Of a stretch of DNA of 64,000 nt, positions 56,301 through 64,000 are shown piece after piece. The notes under the pieces were generated by a model. That model worked only from the letters and a program-made list of their open reading frames with translations, made no database searches and was not told the origin of the DNA. The stretch covers positions 23,484,913 to 23,548,912 of the forward strand of contig NC_053147.1 in the NCBI RefSeq assembly GCF_016808335.1, in the 5' to 3' direction. Both the position numbers and the translations under genes were made by a program. Origin of the DNA: Panicum virgatum. Its lineage: Eukaryota; Streptophyta; Magnoliopsida; Poales; Poaceae. Within the stretch, counting starts at the first letter, position 1; every line of letters starts with the position of its first letter.

Positions 56301-56759
56301 GCTGGTGTATTTAACTCTTCTCAATTGTGTTATGTATGATTGTATTCAATAGTGTTCTGAAATATAGACTTCTGAACATAGATTGCTTTGCTAAACTATA
56401 ATGCCATCTGCATGACACAATTTCAGGCCATGCCGATGTTCAAAGATCAGAAGAGATATCACGAGCTGGTTGATCCACTGATCAAAACAGAGTACCCAGC
56501 CAAAGCTTTGAACCAGGTGGTCGCCATGGCAGCGATGTGCTTGCAGGAAGAGGACTCCGTGCGACCACTGATGGCCGATGTCGTCATGACGCTGGGCTTC
56601 CTCACATCTATGCCGCCAGACCCACCCGCCCCTGCTGCTCCACCTGCCAGCATAGAGCCGAAGAAAGAGAAAGGATCAGACCATTCCGACTCGTCGTCGG
56701 AATCTTCGGACGATGAAGGCAACGAAGAGGAGGATGATGAGGAGGCCGATGAGCAATAA
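53338..56759 (+). CDS. Receptor-like cytoplasmic kinase (RLCK VII/PBL-like), probable pseudokinase
   Basis: PBL-type RLCKs relay signals from receptor kinases at the plasma membrane. Exons: 53338-53515, 53602-53777, 53857-54046, 54143-54534, 56427-56759, in frame for 422 aa (a donor six bases earlier in exon 1 is possible). MSCFPCF suggests palmitoyl anchoring at Cys3 and Cys6. The kinase domain spans about residues 80-365. It keeps [10 protein letters not shown] (lysine), [10 protein letters not shown] (DFG) and [11 protein letters not shown]. The catalytic loop, usually YRDLKxSNILL, reads [11 protein letters not shown]: Arg to Gly, catalytic Asp to Glu, metal-binding Asn to His. The Gly-rich loop reads [11 protein letters not shown]. 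The tail is Ser/Asp/Glu-rich. Activity is doubtful, though the frame is intact and a scaffold or decoy role is possible. Intron 4 (1.9 kb) holds a Pack-MULE. Confidence 0.88.
54645..56317. mobile_element. Pack-MULE, 1673 bp, in kinase intron 4
   Basis: A perfect 9-bp TSD TTCTCAATT lies at 54636-54644 and 56318-56326. Long TIRs (about 130 bp) begin GGAGTTAAATACACCAGCGG and GAGTTAAATACACCAGCGGC. They share CACTTAGGTC and ACAAAATCGAAAT-type words. There is no transposase. The interior, 54810-56110, is strongly GC-rich, unlike the AT-rich TIRs, as is usual for captured host gene pieces. On the minus strand part of it is an acyl-ACP desaturase fragment. The element fills almost 90 per cent of the intron and leaves both splice sites untouched. 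Confidence 0.92.
55656..55931 (-). pseudogene. Captured acyl-[acyl-carrier-protein] desaturase fragment
   Basis: A minus-strand open frame (about 56219-55488) includes [34 protein letters not shown] and [24 protein letters not shown]. These match in order the C-terminal half of plastid stearoyl-ACP desaturases, including the second di-iron motif (normally DEKRHE, here DERHE, one residue short). The usual segment between PDGT and the MP-x-LM motif is about 12-15 residues shorter. It is a fragment with no start or transit peptide of its own. It is carried inside the Pack-MULE, antisense to the kinase gene. Any activity is very unlikely, but an antisense transcript is possible. Confidence 0.8.
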
Positions 56760-58672
56760 TAAAGGGCAGGTTTGTTTGAAGGCTTCGATGTGATGGCCAC
56801 GAAAAATGAAGTGGCTTTTGTGCGCTTTAAGGTGTAAAGGAGATCAGTGCGTGGACTGGTCGTGGCAATGTAAATTGTGGGGGGTGTTCATAAGTGAGTA
56901 ATGTTTTTGTTGTGACGAGACTTCTAAATGTGAAGCTTATGAATCATACACGCTGATGAATGGCTACACATTTTGCAATTTGATCTATTTTGTTTATTGT
57001 CTCTTCGCACATACAAAACCAATGATCCAATGACCACGGTTTTACCAAAAGGTCCAATGAGCTAGAAGGCAAGATACCACGGTTTGAGTGTTCTAGCGCG
57101 GGAATAACGTCTTTCCTTTCGGAATTTCTATCGGTCCCTCGGGTGATATGTTGTGTTTTTTCACCAAATTTCTATGGCTGAGATGACTCCTAGATTCGTG
57201 TCAGCGACCATTTCTGTCGAGCTGTTTTGCGTTGATTTACTGATCCATCTGTTCGGCCGAAAGCTCAAATAGAAACATTCATAAGCCCACAACATCTCCT
57301 CTCTCCTGATCTCCTCCCATGATGATGCCTCCAAGAATCCACTAGCCGCGGACGTAATAGTTGTGGACAAACCATGAACTCGAGTTTACATTAGTCTCTT
57401 AGTTGTTCTCTATCTTGCCTCCTTCACCATCCTGGTGGTGGCCACAGGAGAAGACGACCTCTGTCTGTGCTACAATTCTAGTTCCCCGAGGTGCAGTTTG
57501 AGCGGCTTATCCTCATTTCAACTTCCTGCTCAAGAAGAACGAGGAATGTTCGAGCGGCTCAGACTAGCAGCGATCTGCTTAGTGTGCCCACGGGGAGCCC
57601 TTGGAGCAGCACGTGAGCTTGTTCAGTTAACAATTAGTGTTCAGTTAAAATTCTGGTCAATTAAACTTCAGTGTTCATAGCATGTTCAGTTTAGTGTATC
57701 CAACGTTCAGTTAGCTAATCTATACTAGACATAGTTATTTTGTACCTTCTATCATCACCATCAAGTTACCCATGAGATCAGGGTAAGGGTCGGGAATGTA
57801 CGAGTGGTTGTTTCAATGTGTTGAAAGAGACAGGATTCTGGAGGGGGAACAAAAGGGTTGTTTTGAGTAATTTTTGTCATCATTATTACTCAGTTTTTGC
57901 TTTCATGCCTTTTTTGTGCTTTCCAATAATTTTATTTGTTGTATCAAACACTTTTTTTTAATAATTGTTGTGCTGGTGATGTGTCTGTATCATACATTGG
58001 ACGAAAAGTGATTGATAACTGAACTAAAAATTACTCGGGTGATGGGTAGCAACTCATCATTTCCTTTCCTCCTCGCTTACCTCTCCCCAGCCGCTGTCAT
58101 TCACCCTGTTGCATGTCACTGGCTCTCCACAATATCTGTGATTGTTTTGAGTTTTTTTCCTGTTGGTTTCTTCTAATTCTTCTCTGGCTTTGGTGGTAGG
58201 AAACACACATGTGAAGGAGTCTGATTTTGGCGTCCGTGCATGGCTTTTCTTTTTGGGCCAGTTACATTTTCTTTATCACATCATATCAGTTAAGCTAACT
58301 GACAACGCCTTCCAGAATCCAATGTCGTATCATTGGAAATTGACTTCCATAACCAGCAATAATGTTGATTTGGATTTCATGGTTTACGATCAAAAGGACA
58401 CAGTTAAGAGCTTTTTCTTTCTTTCTCATCCATTTCTAGTTCCATGTTCTTCTGTTTTTTTTTCCACAATACTCTCTTCACCTTGTTTCCTGGGTGATGT
58501 TTTTCTTTTTTTTCTTCTGCGATATGTATTCTTATTCTCTTATTGTTTTCAGGATATTGCTGTGCATATGCTGTCGTAGGCGCTTGACTGGTCACGAAAA
58601 ATACAAGGCTCATTGACTGGTATCATATACTACGACGACATTATTCTGAGATGACCATCTATTGTTTCATTG
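56760..58672. other. Kinase 3' UTR and gene-free spacer
   Basis: The kinase 3' UTR probably ends near 56950. After that the sequence is AT-rich. A frame at 57435-57680 has no recognisable product. Repeated GTTCAGTTA words occur at 57610-57710. 58050-58670 is T-rich with intron-like composition and leads to a short exon-like remnant at 58676. Confidence 0.5.
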
Positions 58673-58675
58673 CAG

Positions 58676-58740
58676 ACAGACAAAGGTGATGAAGAACCGT
58701 GTAATGTTTATGTGCCTACCAATCATTTATATAGTGTTTA
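58676..58740 (+). pseudogene. COV1/LCV-like gene exon remnant
   Basis: After a TTTCATTGCAG acceptor, the frame reads TDKGDEEPCNVYVPTNHLY, which strongly resembles the conserved CVYVPTNHLYIGD region of plant COV1/LCV membrane proteins (vascular patterning). It breaks off after TNHLY into a short duplication of GTTTATGTGCCTACCA (58705 and 58736). I find no other exon of this gene in the window, so it appears to be an isolated captured or decayed piece. Confidence 0.45.
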
Positions 58741-58799
58741 TGTGCCTACCAAAATATTAATCTGAAGTTGTGTCCCCAAAAATTTTATGCCTCATCAAT

Positions 58800-59520
58800 C
58801 AAATGGGAATCTAGTTATTTAGGAGCATTAAATAAAATCTGTTTACATAACTTTTTACACAGATGAGTTGTAAACCGCGAGACAAATATAATGAGCCTAT
58901 TTAATCCATAATTTGCAGCAATAATCTATACTATAAAAGTTGAAACAATTAAAACTCTTTTTCACTAAGATTAGACCCACCGTACCCCCCACGGAGGTCC
59001 CACTTGTCAGGCCAAAGATTTGACGAAAAAATGTGTAGACCCACGAAACTGATAGAAGAAAAAATACTTCCACTAAAATTCTAACACTTTTTACACCAAA
59101 CATTTATCTACCCACCTCTTGTACTCGTATATTACTTTTCTTTGTCACACACTCTACTTTCCTTTTCATGCACTCACCTATAATTCGCGTTGTTATTTGT
59201 TTTGGAAGGATAATAATTGACATCATTGTTTTATGGAAGAAAAAGAAAGACATGTATTATTTTTGGAATAAAAAAATTGACATTATTGATCGATGGAAAG
59301 AAAATTAAATATGTGCCTGTGGCACGTACATCTCCGCTAGTATTACAGTAACTATTCACTAATTATGCATTAAATAGACTCATTAGATTCGTCTCGCGAT
59401 TTACAATCTATTCGTGCAAAAAAATTTATAAAAAATTTTTATTTAATAATCATTAATAGTAAATTTCCTTTTAATAAATTTTAGAGAAGAAACTAAACAC
59501 ATATGAATTTATTATTATTC
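58800..59520. mobile_element. Palindromic MITE split by a Helitron
   Basis: The left arm (58800-58924) and right arm (59341-59520) are inverted copies. GTAAACCGCGAGACAAATAT on the left is answered, inverted, by GTAAATCGCGAGACGAATCT on the right, with TAATGAG-CTATTTAAT-CATAAT following in each. This is a very common grass MITE. Exact outer ends and TSD were not fixed. Confidence 0.72.
58925..59340 (+). mobile_element. Complete non-autonomous Helitron, 416 bp
   Basis: The 5' end TCTATACTATAAAAG follows A58924. The 3' end has hairpin GTGCC-TGT-GGCAC, then GTACATCTCCG and CTAG, followed by T59341. TC..CTAG ends, an AT target without duplication, and the small size fit a non-autonomous Helitron. 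The empty site is the loop of the palindromic MITE. No genes are carried. Confidence 0.87.
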
Positions 59521-60521
59521 AATGAGCATATTGTATTTCATAAAAATTGGAAATATCTCGGCTCAGATCGACCTCGGCTCGGGATCCTCCAGCTTCAGGT
59601 GGCAGGCTCGCTCGAGCTCGCTCATTGACACCCTCCCGCTCAGGGCTCAGCCGCTCAGGGTCTCAGGTAGTCAGGTTCATCTCCTCTGTTTCTTTAAACA
59701 TTTCCCTTCTCTCGGAGAAGACTCGGACTCTCTCCTCCCTTTGCTCTTCCTTCCCTGGCGGCGACGACTGGGTGAGCGGCGGCGCCATCTGTCCTGTCTT
59801 CGCCCAGCCCTTTGCCGGCGACGAGCGCATCCTCCTTCTCCAGGTATGCCCGCCCCTTCTCTTTCCTTCTGCTGTGCGAGACGGAGCACCCCAAACCCTA
59901 ACAAAACTATTTGTATTCAGATCTGAATCCCGTTACAATATAATACCTACTAACTTCGATTTCGTTTGTAAGAATTATCGGGTGCACATGTGTACACCCA
60001 TGTCCTATGCTGGGTCATGAGTGACTGTAAACCTAATTAGTCAGGGCAAAAATGTTCTTAATCGCAGTTGCTTCCTGCATACAAGTATAGGAGAGCAGGG
60101 TCAGTGGCCAAACCAAGATAACCCTGTAATTGGAAAAAACAAGAGGCTTAGTATTTGTCTTTTGCCATATTTTCACATAATCAGGGGAATAGGGGATGAA
60201 TGAGGGATAAGGGTCTTGCGAGTTTGCAGGTAGAGGATCAATGATGCAAAGATTGGCAGAAGAAGCTCAGGCAAGCTGTTTGTCGCTGGAACTTTGGATT
60301 TACCTATCAAGAAGTTCTTGCTTCTTGGAGGGAGGAAGGAAAATAAAAGAAATTTAGGAATCCAACTTACATGGCTTCTTCATTTTGTGTTTTGCTTGCA
60401 CTGTTGCACAATGCACGTGAGCGATGAGTATTTCCAGCCCAGCCTGTGAAACGTTCAGTTTCTTTTGGGCCGAAAGGTGCTCCTCAAGCTATCAGGGCTG
60501 GGAGGGTTTCAATGCTGAAAA

Positions 60522-60642
60522 CAGTGTTTTAAAGGCGGTAAGACGAGGCGAGGCGAGCTGGGTACGCTTGGGCGCCTAGGCGACAAGGCGGCACTGTAAC
60601 CCAAGGCGAGCTGGGTCTGCCGGCAACTCCTTTAAAACACTG
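60522..60642. mobile_element. 121-bp hAT-like MITE in the BUD31 leader intron
   Basis: A perfect 8-bp TSD GCTGAAAA lies at 60514-60521 and 60643-60650. Ends are CAGTGTTTTAAAGGCGG and, inverted, CAGTGTTTTAAAGGAG. The GC-rich core carries GAGGCGAGCTGGGT and GCGCCTAGGCG words shared with the 27731-27813 copy. Confidence 0.9.
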
Positions 60643-61302
60643 GCTGAAAAGTAATTGAAATGAAATTTTGGGCCAGATGCACTTTGCTTAATGTCGATAT
60701 GTTGCTGTCCTGGGCCGCTATAGCCTGGGCCAGGCACAGATCATTTAGGGCATCCTTGATTGGGCACTTTTTATCAGGTTTAGTTTTGTCTACTAATTAG
60801 CGTTTACTGGTATCATCTGCATTTGAGTATACAAATGTAGTCCAGAAAGATAGTTGTGGTTACGATGTTTGAAAATGTTTCTGTTGTATTCTACCTATAT
60901 ATTTTCAAACACCCAAGTGGTCTACATCCAGCTCGAGTTGGGTGCAATGAGGTGTTATAATGTCATGCATATTATGCATTGTGAATAAGAAGAATAGGCA
61001 CCAAAATTTGAGTCGAACCTGGATGGTGGGGTTGTACACCCACACCACCCACCAACTACGCTACGTTCCTATACATATGCTGGAATACCATCTTGTGGCA
61101 TATTAGTAGTAGAATCCATGCAGTGTGGATACTCAGAAACATATTATCACCTTTTGCAATTCCATACAATATGCTGCTTTGGATGTGCTTCTGTATATGC
61201 ATATAACATCATGTTATATATGTATATAACTAATAAGTATTATGAATCCATCTTCTGTATGTCTCTCACTAATTTTTATGTCTTATCTCACAGATCTGAG
61301 AC

Positions 61303-62612
61303 ATGCCTAAGATAAAGACAAGCCGTGTGAAATATCCAGAAGGATGGGAGCTTATTGAACCAACACTTCGTGATTTGGAGGCCAAAATGAGGGAAGGTGT
61401 GAACTTTGTATATTATATGTGGATCTTTTAGTGTAAATATTTTCTCTGATAGGATAGTAATGTGGGTTTCTCTTGCAGCTGAAAATGATCCACATGATGG
61501 GAAGAGGAAGTGTGAAGCTTTATGGCCCATCTTCCGTATTTCTCATCAGAAGAGTCGCTACATATATGATCTTTACTATCGAAGGAAGGAAATATCCAAA
61601 GAGCTATATGAGTTTTGCTTGGACCAAGGCTACGCAGATCGCAATCTGATTGCGAAGTGGAAAAAGGTTAGTGATCATACTCTTAGTCTCCAGTACTCAC
61701 TCTTTGTTTTGATGTTTTTATGATTTTTTTTTGATAGAAATACTATAAGGGAAACCCCTAAAGCTTAAATAGGTGCGGCACCCAGGGTTTGAACCCTGGG
61801 CGGGAGCCCCCCGACCAGTGGCCTTTGCCACTGCACCGTGAGCCCCTTCGCTGTTTTTAGGGTTAGAATGATACTATTCACCTTAAGCTTTTAAACTTTG
61901 ACTTTGTAACCATTTGTAGTTTTCTTAGAACTTGTCTAGGCCACCTCAGCAGGTGAACATGTAAAACCTTGGCAAGTAGAATGGTTTTCTGGACCACCCT
62001 TTTCATGCTGATTATCTGTACCGTACTTAAATAAGAGCCATGTAGAACACAATTCAATGCTGCTTGCTTCATACATTTTTCAAGTTTTTGAAAGTACTGT
62101 CACTTCATCAGGGAAGAATATAGCCCCTGATATTAACCGGGCGAATGGGTGTATTTTGAGGAACAGTTTTCTGTGTGTCAAATTCAACTGCAGAATTGCT
62201 TGAAAGGTACTTTGTGGCTTAACCCATGCAGTTATAGGAGTACTTTGTGGGTTTGTCGTGTGGAATTTCTGAAAGGCACAATCTTCATTTTATTACTCCA
62301 TACCGTGAACTGCACTATCTTTGTAACAGCTACCATAGATCTACTATGAATCTACGCTTGGATTCTATTACAAGCTGTTGAATTGTGACTGTTTGTATTC
62401 TGTTACCCGATTATCTGGATCACTACTAACAGTTTTCCTCTTGAGTCATTTTGCAGCCAGGTTATGAGCGCCTCTGCTGCCTCCGCTGCATACAAACACG
62501 AGACCACAACTTTGCAACCACCTGCGTCTGCAGGGTCCCCAAGCATCTCAGGGAGGAGAAAGTGATAGAATGCGTCCACTGCGGATGCAGGGGGTGTGCC
62601 AGCGGCGATTAA
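61303..62612 (+). CDS. BUD31: BUD31/G10 pre-mRNA splicing factor
   Basis: Small nuclear protein of the spliceosome, next to the U2/U6 catalytic centre and Prp19-related proteins, conserved from yeast to plants. Coding exons 61303-61396, 61479-61666 and 62457-62612 give 145 aa, the family length. The protein starts [20 protein letters not shown]. The middle contains [20 protein letters not shown]. The C-terminus is the Cys-rich zinc-binding region ([16 protein letters not shown] to [13 protein letters not shown]). A non-coding first exon near 59570-59843 with donor CAG|GTATGC and a leader intron to 61293 are predicted. The leader intron holds a hAT-like MITE and intron 2 a SINE. All key cysteines look present, so it is likely functional. 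Confidence 0.96.
61723..61846 (-). mobile_element. tRNA-like SINE in BUD31 intron 2
   Basis: On the minus strand it begins GGGGCTCACGGTGCAGTGGC (A-box-like), then has GGTTCAAACCC (a B-box match), and ends in an A run (T run at 61723-61732). This layout is that of tRNA-derived SINEs. TAAAAACA words on both sides may be the TSD. It is not a tRNA gene: no cloverleaf or anticodon arm can be drawn. Confidence 0.55.
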
Positions 62613-64000
62613 AGCCTCAATCTCGTGGTTGGAAAATAATCTCAAAACTAATCGCGCTAGATGTCTCGTTATACTTGGACGAGCCTCCTATGGGAACTTA
62701 AAAACAAACACCTTATGAGCATGACCAGGTGATTACAACTTGCGCAATGGTACGGGTGTGGAGATGTGCCACTGCCAGGCGACTAAAAGCTTCCTCATCT
62801 CGTGTCAAGAAATGACGCCAAAACGATCTGTATTTGATCCCCGTTGAGGACAAGCACTGTATAAACTGTTGATTTCAACTTGTGCAATGTATTGTAAAAA
62901 AAATCAAGTGACTATTTTCATGGATTGCTTACAAATATTGTGACTGTATAGCGACAAAGTTTTTGTCACTTCGACTGCTGACTATGATGCTACTTTTTTT
63001 TTTACAATTCCATGGGATTGTTTTCCGTCAGCACGACAGCACCGCCATTCTCACAACTCACCGGTTCCCCCACAGCTCCACAAGGCCACAACTATGCATG
63101 CAAGCGGGTTGTTGCTGCCCGCCCCGCAGCCGCACTGACCGCATGATTCGTCACGGGTCAATGCGGCTGCCCGCCTGCTGCCGCATCATTTTTGCGGGCT
63201 TTGCGGCAGCCTGCTTTACGCCGCGATTAACTATATCGATTAGCTATATGCCTCTGTCCGCCGCACGGTGTTTTGCGGCAGCCTGCTTTACGCCGCGATT
63301 AACTATATCGATTAGCTATATGCCTCTGTCCGCCGCACGGTGTCAGCTGGGCAGCTTCCGCTAGGCACCAGGCCAATCAGCTTGACTGCAACAGCTGAAG
63401 CGGCGGTCCACTATCAGTCATGTCACAGCCAATCAGCCAAAATGTATATCATTGCAAATTTATATTGATTGGTCACAACAACAATAAATTATTAAAATAC
63501 AATACAATACAAAGTGAGTCTTCTAAACTACTTAGTAAACTTGCCAAAGACAATTTTCACTGTTACATAGACTATAAATCCTACTAAGCTGCCGTATCAA
63601 ATAAATTATGAGCAACTGGCCACCAAAGTGAACATAAGCTCCTCCACTTCTCTCTTCAGTGACATCAAGCACCTAGCTGCAGTCTCCAGAGAAATCGAAA
63701 ATAATTCAGGAAGTAGCTTTGTAATCTCTAATGTCAAACAAAATTGACAAAATATATAAACATAAGCTCCATCAACTGTTGTAACTGTTGCTATTATCTA
63801 TTTTTGTTGTCCACAAGCCAGCATGCATAACTGTCAATGTGTGCAGAGCTTAACGAGTGCCACACCACTCGTCCAGTGATTCAAGTAAAATAAACTGCTT
63901 TGTACATATATAACACCAATGCATTGGTTGGACTGATTCACAAGTCTGAAGACTTTTTTTGGCTTTGTAAGCTTATAAAATTCTTGTGGTGGTTAGCAAA
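62613..64000. other. BUD31 3' region and gene-free right end
   Basis: The first roughly 300 bases are the probable BUD31 3' UTR. 63030-63420 is GC-rich and includes a 72-bp tandem duplication (63201-63344). The remaining sequence to 64000 is AT-rich with no feature I can name. Confidence 0.55.
63201..63344 (+). repeat. 72-bp perfect tandem duplication
   Basis: Copies at 63201-63272 and 63273-63344 share TTGCGGCAGCCTGCTTTACG and the AT-rich ACTATATCGATTAGCTATAT core. They appear identical, so the duplication is recent or an assembly product. Confidence 0.88.

Noticed and set aside
61785..61846. Possible tRNA gene suggested by the GGTTCAAACCC B box
   Set aside because: No anticodon arm, acceptor stem or terminator can be drawn. 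It fits a SINE better.
1..64000. CRISPR arrays, operons, riboswitches, rRNA or phage features
   Set aside because: None seen. The window is plant nuclear DNA, and the direct repeats present are tandem duplications, TSDs or LTRs.

Overview
This is nuclear DNA from a grass, very probably a panicoid (maize/sorghum/millet group). Split genes with GT..AG introns, GC-rich first exons, and dense grass-type transposons (Ty3/gypsy and copia LTRs, MULEs, hAT MITEs, Helitrons, SINEs) show this. The NF-YB protein closely resembles what I recall of maize NF-YB2. There is no sign of prokaryotic or organelle DNA.

Layout. 1-20 kb is a repeat block. A pentatricopeptide-repeat (PPR) pseudogene is split by a 15.8-kb Ty3/gypsy element (2168-17951) with 2.55-kb LTRs. 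That element is broken by two solo LTRs (6691-10676 and 13112-14538), each with a recognisable target-site duplication (TSD). From 20.7 kb on is a gene island with six intact-looking protein genes: a UPL4-like HECT ubiquitin ligase (20743-29521, +, 17 coding exons, 1542 aa), NF-YB (32517-36595, +, 6 coding exons including a 6-nt microexon, 180 aa), a PWWP-domain chromatin protein (38564-42818, -, 3 coding exons, 1349 aa), an IQ67-domain calmodulin-binding protein (45830-48436, +, 5 exons, 655 aa), a class-VII-like receptor-like cytoplasmic kinase whose catalytic loop is degenerate (53338-56759, +, 5 exons, about 422 aa), and the splicing factor BUD31/G10 (61303-62612, +, 3 coding exons, 145 aa). 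I joined all exon chains by hand; every junction is GT..AG and keeps frame.

Introns and spacers are full of small DNA transposons whose ends I could fix by TSDs. Mutator-like (9-bp TSD): 33076-33985, 45931-46063, 54645-56317, and two nested fold-back elements at 49558-51363. hAT-like (8-bp TSD): 27731-27813, 35375-35928, 37781-38060 and 60522-60642. There is also a complete small Helitron (58925-59340) inside a palindromic MITE, an Au-type SINE remnant with a 17-bp TSD, and a tRNA-like SINE.

The most interesting single object is the 1.67-kb Pack-MULE in intron 4 of the kinase gene. It carries, on the opposite strand, a recognisable fragment of an acyl-ACP desaturase gene. The six genes do not form a pathway. 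They are independent housekeeping or regulatory genes (ubiquitylation, transcription, chromatin, calmodulin/cytoskeleton, kinase signalling, splicing). I saw no wholly new system. The novelty here is structural: gene capture, nested insertions, a microexon, a probable pseudokinase and intragenic repeat expansion.
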